A stretch of DNA of 55,462 bases from Lactococcus cremoris subsp. cremoris NBRC 100676 (GTDB taxonomy: Bacteria > Bacillota > Bacilli > Lactobacillales > Streptococcaceae). This document shows, piece after piece, positions 28,781 to 39,550 of the stretch. Position numbers and translations under genes: made by a program. The stretch spans positions 1 to 55,462 of the forward strand of contig NZ_BCVK01000006.1 of the NCBI RefSeq assembly GCF_001591705.1, written 5' to 3'. Numbering within the stretch: the first letter of the stretch is position 1; every line of letters starts with the position of its first letter. The notes under the pieces are model-generated. The model saw only the letters and a list, made by a program, of their open reading frames with translations. It ran no database searches and was not told the origin of the DNA.

Positions 28781-28792
28781 GAGAAAATAAAA

Positions 28793-29602
28793 ATGGACAC
28801 AACTGTAATTAACAAAAATACTACAACGATGAAAACAATCAGTTTAAAATCTTGGTTGACAGATATTATCGTCATGGCCAAGCGTGAACTTCTCAAAGTC
28901 AAACATAGCCCAGAAAAACTATTTGATGTGACCGTCATGCCAATTATCATGATCATCGTTTTCTCCCAACTTTTTGGTGGAGCAATCATGGGAAATGTCA
29001 AAGCTTATCTCCCTCTTGTTGTTCCCGGAATTTTAATCCAAACACTTGTTATGACATCTGGCGCTGCTGGAACCCAACTTCGTGAGGATTTGGACAAGGG
29101 AGCTACAGACCGCTTCAATTCTTTGCCAATTTCACGAATTGCACCCTTAGCGGGAACGTTAATCTCGGATATTATCCGTTATATTATTGCCGCTGTCTTT
29201 GCATTAGGCACAGGTGCAGCTCTCGGTTGGCGAGCAAGCGCCGGATTTGGTTGGCTGCTTGTTGCAATTGGCCTTGCAATCGTTACAACTTGGGCGCTCA
29301 GTTGGCTCTTTGCTTTAGTTGGTGTCCTTGCCAAAAGTGCAGCAACTGTGACAACCATTTCGAGCTTTTTGACCATGTTTTTGGCCTTTTTGTCAAATGC
29401 TTATATTCCCGTCACTTCTTTACCAAAATGGCTGAAAGTCATTGCCGAAAATAATCCTGTTTCTCATTTGATTACTGCCTTTAAAGAAGTGGCATATAAT
29501 GGTAATTTTGGTCATGAAGCCTGGTTGGTTCTTCTAATCAGCCTTCTGATTGTTCTCATTTTAGCACCCGTTACCGTTCTTGCTTATTCAAAGAAAAACT
29601 AA
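28793..29602 (+). CDS. ABC-2 type exporter permease (DrrB family)
   Basis: A 269-aa membrane protein with six predicted helices and the ABC-2 permease pattern (VMPIIMIIVFSQLFGGAI; GTQLREDLDKGATDRFNSLP; NPVSHLITAFKEV). AGGAG lies 9 nt before the ATG. It forms the membrane channel for the ATPase encoded immediately upstream; the pair is likely controlled by the divergent MarR protein. Confidence 0.9.
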   Translation: MDTTVINKNTTTMKTISLKSWLTDIIVMAKRELLKVKHSPEKLFDVTVMPIIMIIVFSQLFGGAIMGNVKAYLPLVVPGILIQTLVMTSGAAGTQLREDLDKGATDRFNSLPISRIAPLAGTLISDIIRYIIAAVFALGTGAALGWRASAGFGWLLVAIGLAIVTTWALSWLFALVGVLAKSAATVTTISSFLTMFLAFLSNAYIPVTSLPKWLKVIAENNPVSHLITAFKEVAYNGNFGHEAWLVLLISLLIVLILAPVTVLAYSKKN

Positions 29603-29644
29603 GCAGTGCTGTTATTTTGTTTCCATAAACAGAGATAAAAGTAG

Positions 29645-29650
29645 TATAAT
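29645..29650 (+). promoter_or_regulatory. -10 box of the small gene at 29677
   Basis: TATAAT without a good -35, 26 nt before the ATG, leaving room for the AAAGGA ribosome-binding site. Confidence 0.45.
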
Positions 29651-29676
29651 ACAATCAGTAAATGAAAGGACAAACA

Positions 29677-29868
29677 ATGGAAAATCAATATGAAATACTT
29701 CAATCACTCATTGAAAAAATGGAAATTGTAACCGTTGGATCTGCTGTCAGTAAAACTCACTTAAATCGTAAAGAAATCATTGATTTTGTCCGTTCACAAA
29801 AGTCATTACGAATTTTTGATGAAGAAAAGCAAAAATGGATTAATGAAAATGTTGACGGGCATTGTTAA
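29677..29868 (+). CDS. small protein of unknown function
   Basis: A 63-aa soluble, charged protein (starts MENQYEILQSLIEKMEIV, ends INENVDGHC). I start it at 29677 because AAAGGA lies 6 nt upstream; an ATG at 29662 would add five residues and lose the ribosome-binding site. It has its own promoter and is followed by a bidirectional terminator. No family recognised. Coding character is supported by the signals and by clean codon use. CTGTCAGTAAA occurs inside at 29744. Confidence 0.7.
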   Translation: MENQYEILQSLIEKMEIVTVGSAVSKTHLNRKEIIDFVRSQKSLRIFDEEKQKWINENVDGHC

Positions 29869-29904
29869 ATTTTACTGACAGAAATTATATTTAATCAAAA
29901 ATAC

Positions 29905-29941
29905 AAAAAGTTACTGACAAGAATTCTGTCAGTAACTTTTT
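29905..29941. terminator. bidirectional terminator before rsmI
   Basis: AAAAAGTTACTGACA / TGTCAGTAACTTTTT with a 7-nt loop, between the convergent small gene and rsmI. It is made of two inverted TTACTGACA motifs. Confidence 0.9.
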
Positions 29942-29945
29942 ATTA

Positions 29946-30821
29946 TTATAAATCATGAAATTCTGCATATAAATCTTGGCGATTTAAGCCTCGTTCTTTA
30001 GCAATTTCTTTAATGGCGACATTCGGTTTTACATTTTGCGCCACTAAATTTTTGACAGCTTCCAGTGCTGTCAGCTCTGGCTCCTGAATTTCTTGAACTA
30101 ATTCGTCCGCTCCCGAAACAATAATTAAACATTCTCCCTTAATGGGTTGCTCAACTAAAGAATTCAAAACCTCAGAAATTTTTCCTCGGCGATATTCTTC
30201 ATAAATCTTGGTCAACTCACGAACAAGCACCACTTCTCTATCCCCATAGATTTCTTGCATATTGGATAAAGTATCAGCAACTCTAAATGGACTCTCATAG
30301 AAAATTTGTGTTTCAGGGTAAGCAAGTTTTGTTTTCAGAAATTTTTGTTGTTCTCCTTTTTTACGAGGAAGAAAACCATAAAAAATATGAGGCTGAGGCA
30401 CTAAGCCTGAAGCTATCAAAGCAGTAATTCCCGCTGAAGCTCCCGGCAGCGCAACGACATCAATTTCTTCTTTAATTGCAGCTAAAACCAAGTCATGTCC
30501 AGGGTCAGAAATTGATGGCATTCCTGCATCAGAAACCTGTGCAATGGATTGACCTGATTTTAAAAAGTCAATCAATTTTGGAATTTTTTCTTGCGAATTA
30601 TGCTCATGAAATGATTCTTGGGGCACTTTTATTTCAAAATGATTCAAAAGTCGTAAAGTGTTTCTAGTATCTTCTGAACAAATCAAATCCACTGTTTTTA
30701 AAGTTTCCAGTGAGCGCAAAGTCATATCCTGCATATTCCCAATGGGGGTCGGCACCAAGTAGAGACTTCCAGCGGTTTTCACTCCTTTGAATGACCGTTG
30801 AATATTAAATTTATTTTCCAT
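29946..30821 (-). CDS. rsmI: 16S rRNA 2'-O-ribose C1402 methyltransferase
   Basis: A 291-aa SAM-dependent tetrapyrrole-methylase-fold enzyme that methylates the ribose of C1402 in 16S rRNA. Motifs: LYLVPTPIGNMQDMTLR, CSEDTRNTLRLLNHF, VSDAGMPSISDPGHDLV and ALPGASAGITALIASGL. The ATG at 30821 overlaps the yabA stop (TAATG), so I prefer it to the upstream opening at 30854. It is the last gene of tmk-holB-yaaT-yabA-rsmI, a standard firmicute cluster. CTGTCAG at 30068. Confidence 0.95.
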   Translation of the reverse strand: MENKFNIQRSFKGVKTAGSLYLVPTPIGNMQDMTLRSLETLKTVDLICSEDTRNTLRLLNHFEIKVPQESFHEHNSQEKIPKLIDFLKSGQSIAQVSDAGMPSISDPGHDLVLAAIKEEIDVVALPGASAGITALIASGLVPQPHIFYGFLPRKKGEQQKFLKTKLAYPETQIFYESPFRVADTLSNMQEIYGDREVVLVRELTKIYEEYRRGKISEVLNSLVEQPIKGECLIIVSGADELVQEIQEPELTALEAVKNLVAQNVKPNVAIKEIAKERGLNRQDLYAEFHDL

Positions 30822-31147
30822 TAGCGATATAAAAGCTCCAAACAATCTAAGCAAGATTCCCCTTCAGCCAACCGTTCAGCATAATGTAAATGACAAACAT
30901 GAAATCCTTCATTAAAAATTTGAATGAGATTAGGGTTGGGTTGATCTTTGGGCGTTTCTTTTTTAACTTCTTTCTTTTCAAATTCAGCAAGTCGATCACG
31001 CAATTTTTCCAACTCCATGCGTAAAGTTGCATTTTCAGTCATTGATGCTTCAAGCACTTGGCGAATTCCCGAAATTTGCGTTAATGTGGTATTTAATGTA
31101 TTTTCAAGCTCGCCCAATTGGTCAAAAACATCATATTTATCAGCCAT
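30821..31147 (-). CDS. yabA: initiation-control protein YabA
   Basis: A 108-aa DnaA/DnaN-binding protein that limits replication initiation. It has an N-terminal coiled coil (about residues 1-65, leucine-rich tetramer region) and a C-terminal zinc-binding domain with His and Cys ligands in [28 protein letters not shown] lies before the ATG, which overlaps the yaaT end by 8 nt, so the two are coupled. Confidence 0.95.
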   Translation of the reverse strand: MADKYDVFDQLGELENTLNTTLTQISGIRQVLEASMTENATLRMELEKLRDRLAEFEKKEVKKETPKDQPNPNLIQIFNEGFHVCHLHYAERLAEGESCLDCLELLYR

Positions 31148-31922
31148 GATTCACCTCAATCTCTGCAAGTTCAAAATCCTTGCTATATTCTCCAAAGCGT
31201 ATTTTCACTCTATTTTTTAAAACATTTAAGCCAACAACTTTTCCTTTTCCTTCTGAGGTGGTTACAAATTCACCAAAATCTGGAAAAAGTTGTTGGGCTT
31301 CTTTATAAAAACTATCTTCATAAGTTAAACAACACATTAAACGACCACAAAGTCCATTCAATTTATTTTGTTTCAAAGATAAATTTTGATTTTTGGCCAT
31401 TTTGATAGAAACATTCGGAAACTCGTAAACAAATTCCGAACAGCATAAAGGACGTCCGCACGGTCCGAGTCCGCCATGAATTTTCGCCGCGTCTCTTGGC
31501 CCAATTTGTCGAAGTTCAATTCGAATCCGAAAAGTCGTTGCTAATTCACGGAGCAGTAGCCGAAAATCAACTCGATTTTCAGCGGTAAAAGAGATAAAGA
31601 GTTGCATTTGATCGAAAGTGTAAGCCACATCAATAATTTTCATCTCAAGTTCTTGTTCCACAACGAGTTGTCGAACCTTATCTTTTGCCTTTTTTGAAAG
31701 TTCTTCAAGTTTTAAGATTACTTCTAAATCTTCATCAGTGACTTCCCGTTCAATTGTATGATGAGTTTCAAGATTGGCATCATCAGAAAAACTACGAATA
31801 ATCTTCCCGTAAAAAGTTCCTTTTTCTGAACGAATGATGACTTCTGATTGTGGGACTAATTCTGCCTCACTTGTTGCAAATATATTAGATTCACCATGCG
31901 CAAATTTTATTTCATAAATCAT
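31140..31922 (-). CDS. yaaT: PSP1-domain protein YaaT (RicT)
   Basis: A 260-aa PSP1-family protein. In Bacillus RicT works with RicA and RicF to steer mRNA maturation by RNase Y. The cysteine-rich signature is intact: CGRPLCC and [13 protein letters not shown], known to bind iron-sulfur clusters in the Bacillus complex (family knowledge). AGGAG lies 7 nt before the ATG. Between holB and yabA, as in streptococci. Confidence 0.92.
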   Translation of the reverse strand: MIYEIKFAHGESNIFATSEAELVPQSEVIIRSEKGTFYGKIIRSFSDDANLETHHTIEREVTDEDLEVILKLEELSKKAKDKVRQLVVEQELEMKIIDVAYTFDQMQLFISFTAENRVDFRLLLRELATTFRIRIELRQIGPRDAAKIHGGLGPCGRPLCCSEFVYEFPNVSIKMAKNQNLSLKQNKLNGLCGRLMCCLTYEDSFYKEAQQLFPDFGEFVTTSEGKGKVVGLNVLKNRVKIRFGEYSKDFELAEIEVNHG

Positions 31923-31971
31923 TTTATTCTCCTGATATAAGATTTCTGATTAAAGGGTTGCTGTCCAAGTT

Positions 31972-32832
31972 TTACAGAACAATAAAAGTTAAACTTGACT
32001 CAAATCGAACATTACTTTTCCACATTTTAATTGCCTGAAAGGTTTTTAGAAGTTCTTGACTCATTCTTTCTTGATTAAATAGTTGCAATAAAAGTTCAAA
32101 AGCTTGATTTTGCTTTTCTTTATCATCAAAAATTTCAACCAAATCTTTCAAGTATAAAAAGGCCTCGTCTGCTGATTTTTTTAGAAGTTTAACAAAATGT
32201 TGAATTCTCTGAAGTCCTTCATTGAACCAACTTTGTTGGGCCAACTCTAAGGCTCTGTCAGTAGAATTACAAATTTCAGCTAGGAGTTCTGCTTGCGTTT
32301 TTAAAATTCCATTTTTTTCAAGAAAATCTTGTAAAAATTGAACGTTTTTCCGGAAATTAATAATCTGTGTCCGTGATTTTATCGTTTGCAAAATCATGTT
32401 CTCATTATCTGTCAGTAAAAAAACAACAATTTCTGTCTCAGGTTCTTCAATAGATTTCAATAGAGCATTTGCCGCATTAGGATGCATTTTTTCTGCTTCC
32501 CTAAATAACAAAACTTGCTGCTTTCCTTCATAACCAGATTCACTAAAAACCTGTGTAAAATCACGAATTTGTGCTGTTTTTATCGTCTGTCCATCTGGTT
32601 CAACAATGTGCAAATCGGCAAATTCCTGTTGAGCAACCAGACGACAAGAACGACAATGCCCACAAGGAAGAGAATTCTCAGGATTCTCACAAAACAGGGC
32701 TTGGCTCAACCAAATTGCTAATTCAAAAGAACCAAATCCACCTGAAAATAAATAAGCATGGCTTAATTTTCCATGTTGCAAAATTGTTGAAAATTGCTTA
32801 TAAAGTTGAGGCTGAATATCTACTATTTCCAC
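31972..32832 (-). CDS. holB: DNA polymerase III delta-prime subunit
   Basis: A 286-aa clamp-loader subunit. It shows SHAYLFSGGFGSFELAIWL, the zinc-binding CGHCRSCRL module and the SIEEPETEIVVFLLT (SRC-like) region. It starts at GTG 32832 with AAGG 7 nt upstream; no ATG is suitably placed. It follows tmk by 132 bp. Motifs CTGTCAG at 32255 and 32409. Confidence 0.93.
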   Translation of the reverse strand: MEIVDIQPQLYKQFSTILQHGKLSHAYLFSGGFGSFELAIWLSQALFCENPENSLPCGHCRSCRLVAQQEFADLHIVEPDGQTIKTAQIRDFTQVFSESGYEGKQQVLLFREAEKMHPNAANALLKSIEEPETEIVVFLLTDNENMILQTIKSRTQIINFRKNVQFLQDFLEKNGILKTQAELLAEICNSTDRALELAQQSWFNEGLQRIQHFVKLLKKSADEAFLYLKDLVEIFDDKEKQNQAFELLLQLFNQERMSQELLKTFQAIKMWKSNVRFESSLTFIVL

Positions 32833-32964
32833 AAGAAGCCTTTCTAAATATTTACCAAATCTATTTTAAATAACAAAATAAAAAAATTTTTTTGACATCT
32901 ACGTATTTTTTTATTTTGTCAATATTTATCAATTTATTAAATTTGCTGACAGATTAAGGTGTCT

Positions 32965-33600
32965 TTAAAATTCACTGACAAATCTTTTTTTCAGAACTTC
33001 AAGTGTATCAGCTACAACCTTTTCCAAAGATTGACTCGCATCTATTTTTACAAAACGCTCAGGTTCTTTTGCAACAATTTCCAAATAACCCTCTCGAACT
33101 TTTCGATGCATCTCAGCTCTTTCTAAGTCTAGGCGATTGACCTCATCCGCTCGATTTTTCATAATCCGTTCAAGTGCAACATCTGTATCAATATCAAAAT
33201 ATAAAGTCAAATCAGGTTTTAAACCATCTGTTGCAAAATAATTAAGCCAATCCACCACTTCAACACCCAAATCACGGCCATAACCCTGATAAGCGACAGA
33301 GGAGTCAATAAATCGGTCAACAATGACAACCTTACCTGCTCGTAAAGCTGGCAACATTTTTTCTTGCATATGTAAACGGCGCGCCGCCGCAAAAAGCATC
33401 AATTCTGTTTTTGAATCAATCTCTGTATTCTTTGGATCGAGAATAATTTGACGAATTTCTTCAGCCACTCGAACCCCACCTGGTTCTCGAGTTGGGACAA
33501 CTTCACGCTTCATTTTTTGGATTTCAGGCAAAATTTCTTGCAAAACTGTTGTTTTTCCTGCTCCATCAGGTCCCTCTAGGGAAATTAAAATTCCATTCAT
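32965..33600 (-). CDS. tmk: thymidylate kinase
   Basis: A 211-aa kinase converting dTMP to dTDP. Walker [10 protein letters not shown] (10-18), the DR(FID)SS motif [13 protein letters not shown] and the REPGG motif are intact. GAGG lies only 2 nt before the ATG and an extended -10 ends 7 nt before it, so the mRNA may be leaderless. Head gene of the tmk-holB-yaaT-yabA-rsmI cluster, divergent from walR. Confidence 0.96.
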   Translation of the reverse strand: MNGILISLEGPDGAGKTTVLQEILPEIQKMKREVVPTREPGGVRVAEEIRQIILDPKNTEIDSKTELMLFAAARRLHMQEKMLPALRAGKVVIVDRFIDSSVAYQGYGRDLGVEVVDWLNYFATDGLKPDLTLYFDIDTDVALERIMKNRADEVNRLDLERAEMHRKVREGYLEIVAKEPERFVKIDASQSLEKVVADTLEVLKKRFVSEF

Positions 33601-33607
33601 AGCCTCT

Positions 33608-33616
33608 ATTATATCA
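33608..33616 (-). promoter_or_regulatory. extended -10 promoter 7 nt before the tmk start
   Basis: Minus strand TGA-TATAAT, then AGAGGCT, then ATG. Confidence 0.6.
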
Positions 33617-33663
33617 AAAAATCAAACTTTTTATCTTTTTTCTGAAAATATAGGGGTCACTTT

Positions 33664-33692
33664 TTGCGTAATTTTACTAAAAATTGTATAAT
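33664..33692 (+). promoter_or_regulatory. walRK promoter
   Basis: TTGCGT, 17-nt spacer, TATAAT; the walR ATG lies 86 nt further on, with AAAGGA before it. Confidence 0.7.
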
Positions 33693-33777
33693 ATAACTGA
33701 AACAGATTACTTGGTTTGTTAAATCAAATAAATCCAAGTAATATTCAATAAAAAAATTTCTACTTGAAAGGACAACT

Positions 33778-34479
33778 ATGAAAAAAATTCTTGTTGTTGA
33801 TGATGAAAAACCAATCTCAGATATCGTAAAATTTAATTTAACCAAAGAAGGTTTTGAAGTATTTACAGCTTTCGATGGCGAAGAAGCCCTTGAAGCTTTT
33901 AAAGAAGTACAACCTGACCTTATTTTACTTGATTTGATGTTACCAAAACTTGACGGTCTTGATGTTGCACGTGAAATCCGTAAAACCTCTGACACTCCTA
34001 TTATCATGGTGTCAGCTAAAGATAGCGAGTTTGATAAAGTTATTGGACTTGAACTTGGTGCAGATGACTATGTCACTAAACCATTTTCAAATCGCGAACT
34101 TTTAGCTCGTATTAAAGCAAACTTGCGTCGTATCAATGTCGCACCTGCTGAATCTACTGATAATGTTAAGAAAGAATTGATTATCGGAAATCTCCGTATC
34201 AATCCAGCACATTATGCTGCTTACAAAAATGATAAACAACTTGACCTCACACACCGTGAGTTTGAATTACTTTATTATCTTGCTCAACACCTCGGCGAAG
34301 TTATCACTCGTGAAAATCTTTTGGAAACAGTTTGGGGCTATGATTACTTTGGTGATGTGCGTACAGTTGACGTTACAGTCCGCCGCTTGCGTGAAAAAGT
34401 TGAAGATACACCAAGCCGTCCACAATACGTTTCAACACGCCGCGGGGTTGGCTATTACATGAGCAACCCACATGATTAA
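33778..34479 (+). CDS. walR: response regulator WalR (VicR/YycF)
   Basis: A 233-aa OmpR-family regulator controlling cell-wall metabolism, normally essential in firmicutes. Receiver domain with acidic pocket D8/D9, phospho-acceptor D52 (LLDLMLP) and K (MVSAKD); C-terminal winged helix ([25 protein letters not shown]). It overlaps walK by 8 nt. AAAGGA ribosome-binding site. Confidence 0.96.
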   Translation: MKKILVVDDEKPISDIVKFNLTKEGFEVFTAFDGEEALEAFKEVQPDLILLDLMLPKLDGLDVAREIRKTSDTPIIMVSAKDSEFDKVIGLELGADDYVTKPFSNRELLARIKANLRRINVAPAESTDNVKKELIIGNLRINPAHYAAYKNDKQLDLTHREFELLYYLAQHLGEVITRENLLETVWGYDYFGDVRTVDVTVRRLREKVEDTPSRPQYVSTRRGVGYYMSNPHD

Positions 34480-35899
34480 ATTTTTTAATTCAATGATTTT
34501 TAAAGGAGTAGTTGCCCACCTACTTCTTTTTGTCATTCTTTTCATGAGCAATTTCGATTATAATCTCATTCATCTTAGTACTTTTATTGGTTATTATTTA
34601 TTTTCACTCGTTTTTGTTCTGGTTTTTCTCAATCAGCAACATCGAATGATTGTGAATGTTTCTAAACAAATGAACGATATAAAAAACGGTTATTTGAATA
34701 GAGATAAAATTCCAAAAGGGACAAGTGAAATCAATGAATTATATGAAGAAATTTTGAAGCTTGGTGAGGACATTGTTCGGACTCAAAATAATCTTGAAAA
34801 TCAACGCAATCAATTAGATAGCATTCTTGCCTACATGGTTGACGGAGTGATTGCCACAGATCGCCGTGGTAATATCATCATGGCTAATAAGTCAGCCCTC
34901 CATTACCTAAACACAAGTAATGAGCTTCTAATGGAAAAGAATATTGTTGATGTTTTGAAAATCGCAGACCAGTATAACTTTTATGATTTACTTGAAAAAG
35001 AACCTGAAATAACCATCGAAACACACGATGCTGGGAATAAATCAATTTCACTCCACATCAAATTTGCACTCTTTCGTCGTGAGTCAGGGTTCATTTCAGG
35101 AATTATTGCTGTCTTGCACGACATGACCGAACAAGATAAAGCAGAACGTGAACGTCGTCTTTTTGTTTCTAACGTCTCGCATGAATTAAGAACTCCTCTT
35201 ACTTCCGTCAAGGCCTATCTTGAAGCATTAGAAGATGGCGCAATTGATGATAAAGAAACAGCCTCTTCATTCATCGGTGTTTCACTAACCGAAACCAATC
35301 GGATGATTCGGATGATTTCTGATCTTTTAACATTGTCAAGAATGGACCAAGATCGAATTGTTCTTAATAAAGAAATCATTAATTTAATTGCCTTTTTAGA
35401 CTATCAAATTAATCGATTAGACCAGATTTTAGAAACTGAATCAAATGATTTAATTTCATCCAATTTTACACTCGTTAGAAAGTATTCTGACAAGCCAATC
35501 TGGGTAGAAATTGATACCGATAAAATCGCCCAAGTCATTGATAATATCATTGGTAATGCCATTAAATATTCACCAAAAGGTGGTACAATTACAATTTCCA
35601 TTGAAACTCGTGAACGAGATGTCTTAATTTCGATTAAAGACGAAGGAATGGGAATTCCAAAATCTGATTTACTTAAGATTTTTGACCGTTTCTATCGAGT
35701 AGATAATGCTTCAAGAAATTCAAAAGTAGGTGGAACAGGTTTAGGCTTATCTATTGTTCATGACATTGTCAAAATACATGGCGGAACAATTTTTGCAAGC
35801 TCCGAAGGCAAAGGCAAAGGAACAACTTTCAGTTTCACACTCCCATATTCTTCTGAAACTGCCGAATATTGGGATGACGCTGCTGATGATTTTGAATAA
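34472..35899 (+). CDS. walK: sensor histidine kinase WalK (VicK/YycG)
   Basis: A 475-aa membrane histidine kinase phosphorylating WalR. Two N-terminal helices (about 10-27 and 37-54) are separated by only a dozen residues, so there is almost no extracellular domain, closer to streptococcal VicK than to Bacillus WalK. Then come a HAMP-like segment, a PAS domain (about 112-220), the phosphorylated H237 ([13 protein letters not shown]), and the ATPase with N, G1 (DEGMGIP) and G2 (GGTGLGLSI) boxes. Ends in a strong terminator. Confidence 0.95.
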   Translation: MIKFFNSMIFKGVVAHLLLFVILFMSNFDYNLIHLSTFIGYYLFSLVFVLVFLNQQHRMIVNVSKQMNDIKNGYLNRDKIPKGTSEINELYEEILKLGEDIVRTQNNLENQRNQLDSILAYMVDGVIATDRRGNIIMANKSALHYLNTSNELLMEKNIVDVLKIADQYNFYDLLEKEPEITIETHDAGNKSISLHIKFALFRRESGFISGIIAVLHDMTEQDKAERERRLFVSNVSHELRTPLTSVKAYLEALEDGAIDDKETASSFIGVSLTETNRMIRMISDLLTLSRMDQDRIVLNKEIINLIAFLDYQINRLDQILETESNDLISSNFTLVRKYSDKPIWVEIDTDKIAQVIDNIIGNAIKYSPKGGTITISIETRERDVLISIKDEGMGIPKSDLLKIFDRFYRVDNASRNSKVGGTGLGLSIVHDIVKIHGGTIFASSEGKGKGTTFSFTLPYSSETAEYWDDAADDFE

Positions 35900-35924
35900 A
35901 ATTATCCTTCCTAATTCAAACTAC

Positions 35925-35962
35925 AAAAAGAGTTCACTGTCAAATCAGTGAACTCTTTTTTT
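35925..35962 (+). terminator. strong terminator between walK and walJ
   Basis: AAAAAGAGTTCACTG / CAGTGAACTCTTTTT, 15-bp stem, 6-nt loop, T7 tail. It should separate walRK from walJ. Confidence 0.9.
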
Positions 35963-36072
35963 GGAAAAAATCTATTATTTCTTACATAGACTTCTTCATC
36001 AAAGAAAAATTTTTTCAAGCTCAATTTTTTTCCAATAAAATAATAAGTCTCATAGCAATCCCTGACTTTTTC

Positions 36073-36081
36073 TGCTACAAT
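36073..36081 (+). promoter_or_regulatory. extended -10 promoter 7 nt before the walJ start
   Basis: TGC-TACAAT, then AGTCATT, then ATG; no Shine-Dalgarno and no clear -35. Confidence 0.55.
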
Positions 36082-36088
36082 AGTCATT

Positions 36089-36901
36089 ATGACTGAACAA
36101 AATGGCTTTAAATATTCCATTCTAGCCTCTGGATCAACTGGAAATTCCTTCTACTTAGAAACTCCTAAGAAAAAAATTCTTGTTGATGCCGGACTATCTG
36201 GAAAAAAAATAGAAAGTTTACTCTCGGAGATTGACCGTGATATCCATGATATTGATGCACTTTTAATTACGCACGAACATAGTGACCATATCAAAGGAAT
36301 TGGTGTGCTCGCCCGTAAATATGGTATTAACCTTTATGCGAATGAAGATACATGGTCTGAACTTGATGGTAAAAACGCTTTAGGAAAAATTCCTCTTGAG
36401 CAAAAACATCTTTTTGAGATGGGAAAAACGATGACATTTGGTGATATTGATATTGAATCTTTTGGTGTCAGCCATGATGCTATTGCCCCACAATTTTATC
36501 GTTTCATGAAAGATGATAAAAGTTTCGTTATGTTGACTGATACAGGATATGTTTCAGATCGTATGCGTGGAACCATTGAAAATGCTGATGCTTATCTAAT
36601 GGAGTCTAATCATGACATTGAAATTCTAAGAATGGGTGCCTATCCTTGGCGAACAAAACAACGTATTCTAAGTGACCAAGGCCATTTATCTAACGAAGAT
36701 GGTGCCGAAGCAGCCTTTAACATTCATGGGAATAAAACAAAAAAAATATTTTTGGGACACTTAAGTCTAAATAATAATATTAAAGAACTTGCTCATCTTA
36801 CCATGGACGGTTATCTCCAACAACACGATGTGGATACAAAAAATGAATTAAAAATTCTTGATACCAGCCATGAACATGCAAGTCTCCTTTATGATATCTA
36901 A
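36089..36901 (+). CDS. walJ: metallo-beta-lactamase-fold hydrolase WalJ (YycJ/VicX)
   Basis: A 270-aa MBL-fold hydrolase, the accessory gene of the Wal system, implicated in DNA or RNA processing linked to division. It begins YSILASGSTGNS, with metal-binding THEHSDH, the FGVSHDA segment, TDTGY and SNHD ligands and a C-terminal LGHLS histidine. In most relatives it is in the same operon as walRK; here a strong terminator lies between and it has its own start signal. The ATG lacks a ribosome-binding site. Confidence 0.94.
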   Translation: MTEQNGFKYSILASGSTGNSFYLETPKKKILVDAGLSGKKIESLLSEIDRDIHDIDALLITHEHSDHIKGIGVLARKYGINLYANEDTWSELDGKNALGKIPLEQKHLFEMGKTMTFGDIDIESFGVSHDAIAPQFYRFMKDDKSFVMLTDTGYVSDRMRGTIENADAYLMESNHDIEILRMGAYPWRTKQRILSDQGHLSNEDGAEAAFNIHGNKTKKIFLGHLSLNNNIKELAHLTMDGYLQQHDVDTKNELKILDTSHEHASLLYDI

Positions 36902-36920
36902 CATTAATCATTAAAAAATA

Positions 36921-36951
36921 AAAAAAAGAACCCACTCGGGTTCTTTTTTTT
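36921..36951. terminator. bidirectional terminator between walJ and groEL
   Basis: AAAAGAACCC / GGGTTCTTTT with an ACTC loop, A-run on one side and T-run on the other, in the convergent gap. Confidence 0.9.
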
Positions 36952-36952
36952 A

Positions 36953-38608
<1,656 letters not shown>

Positions 38609-38639
38609 TTAATTAATAGATTTTAAGATAGACAAAAGA

Positions 38640-38656
38640 CAATCAAAAATTGATTG
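38640..38656 (-). repeat. intercistronic hairpin between groES and groEL
   Basis: CAATCAA / TTGATTG with a 3-nt loop, without a clean T-run. Probably a stability or partial attenuation element. Confidence 0.45.
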
Positions 38657-38667
38657 CTTTTATATTT

Positions 38668-38952
38668 TTACTCTACAATTGCAAGAAGGTCTGAGTCTTT
38701 GAGAATCAAGAATTCTTCACCGTCCATTTTGACAGTCGTTCCGGAAAATTTCTCAAAAATTACTGTATCTCCAACTTTTACGAGTGGAGAAATCAGTGTC
38801 CCATGATTAGTTGTTTTCCCTTCACCGACAGCAATAACTTCCGCTGTTTGAGGTTTTTCTTGGGAAGCGCTCGTTAATACGATTCCGCCCATAGATTTTT
38901 CCTCTTCTTCTTTTACACGTAAAACTACGCGATTCTCTAAAGGTTTCAACAT
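38668..38952 (-). CDS. groES: co-chaperonin GroES (Hsp10)
   Basis: A 94-aa co-chaperonin lid: LKPLENRVVLRV, mobile loop region GGIVLTSASQEKPQTAEV, and the KVGDTVIFEKFSGT segment. The ATG at 38952 has GGAGG 8 nt upstream and is preferred over the one at 38967, which lies over that site. Confidence 0.97.
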   Translation of the reverse strand: MLKPLENRVVLRVKEEEEKSMGGIVLTSASQEKPQTAEVIAVGEGKTTNHGTLISPLVKVGDTVIFEKFSGTTVKMDGEEFLILKDSDLLAIVE

Positions 38953-38976
38953 TATACTTTCCTCCATTTTTTATTT

Positions 38977-39003
38977 TTAGCACTCTTAATAGTTGAGTGC
39001 TAA
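38977..39003 (-). promoter_or_regulatory. CIRCE element (HrcA operator)
   Basis: TTAGCACTC-N9-GAGTGCTAA, a perfect match to the CIRCE consensus, between the promoter and the groES ribosome-binding site. HrcA represses groESL here at normal temperature. Confidence 0.98.
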
Positions 39004-39012
39004 CATATTCTT

Positions 39013-39041
39013 ATTTTATCTCAATGGTCAGATTTAGTCAA
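39013..39041 (-). promoter_or_regulatory. groESL promoter
   Basis: Minus strand TTGACT (39041-39036), 17 nt, TAAAAT (39018-39013), directly upstream of CIRCE. Confidence 0.85.
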
Positions 39042-39070
39042 GAGAAAACATTTAGATTTAATCAAATAAA

Positions 39071-39460
39071 TTAGAAAGGGAGCTCATCAGCTTCAAGTAA
39101 GAGTTCCTCAAAATTTACAGCGCTTTCTCTCAAGGCAAGAGTCGCACGACTTTCCAATAAATCATAGCTCAAACCTAAGATTTCTGTAATACAGTGTTTC
39201 TGTTCATTTTTATCAGTATAATTTCTAGTTCTAATCTCTCCCTCTACAGAAATAAGACTTCCTTTTTTAGCATAGGAAACGAATGTTTCTGCTGATTTTC
39301 CCCATAAAATTATCGAGATAAAGTCTGCTTCTCGCTCTCCTTTTTCATTTTTGAAGCGGCGATTGACTGCCAGAGTCACACGGACATAAGATTTATTGTT
39401 CGTTGTTTTCGAAATTTCAGGTGCGTTTGTTAAACGACCAATCAACATGGTTTTATTCAT
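39071..39460 (-). CDS. single-stranded DNA-binding protein (short, SsbB-like)
   Basis: A 129-aa OB-fold protein: MNKTMLIGRLTNAPEISKT, FISIILWGKSAE, GSLISVEGEIRTRNY. It lacks the long glycine-rich linker and acidic DDDIPF tip of replicative SSB, ending instead ELLLEADELPF. The length and the ytpR-ssb neighbourhood match the second, competence-type Ssb of streptococci. AGGAGG lies 8 nt before the ATG. A role in natural transformation is inference. Confidence 0.88.
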   Translation of the reverse strand: MNKTMLIGRLTNAPEISKTTNNKSYVRVTLAVNRRFKNEKGEREADFISIILWGKSAETFVSYAKKGSLISVEGEIRTRNYTDKNEQKHCITEILGLSYDLLESRATLALRESAVNFEELLLEADELPF

Positions 39461-39520
39461 TATAAAATCCTCCTAACTTTCTATACGTAAAGTTTGAGCA
39501 TTTGTCACTAAAAAATAAAA

Positions 39521-39543
39521 AAATCTATCAAGCAGATAGATTT
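39521..39543 (-). terminator. terminator of noxE
   Basis: AAATCTATC / GATAGATTT with a 5-nt loop, T-rich tail on the minus strand, 8 nt past the noxE stop. Confidence 0.85.
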
Positions 39544-39550
39544 CTATTTT

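Noticed and set aside
29603-29616. Shared AGTGCTGTTATTTT at about 29604 and again at about 46156
   Set aside because: A 14-nt match in AT-rich DNA in unrelated contexts; no further similarity around it.
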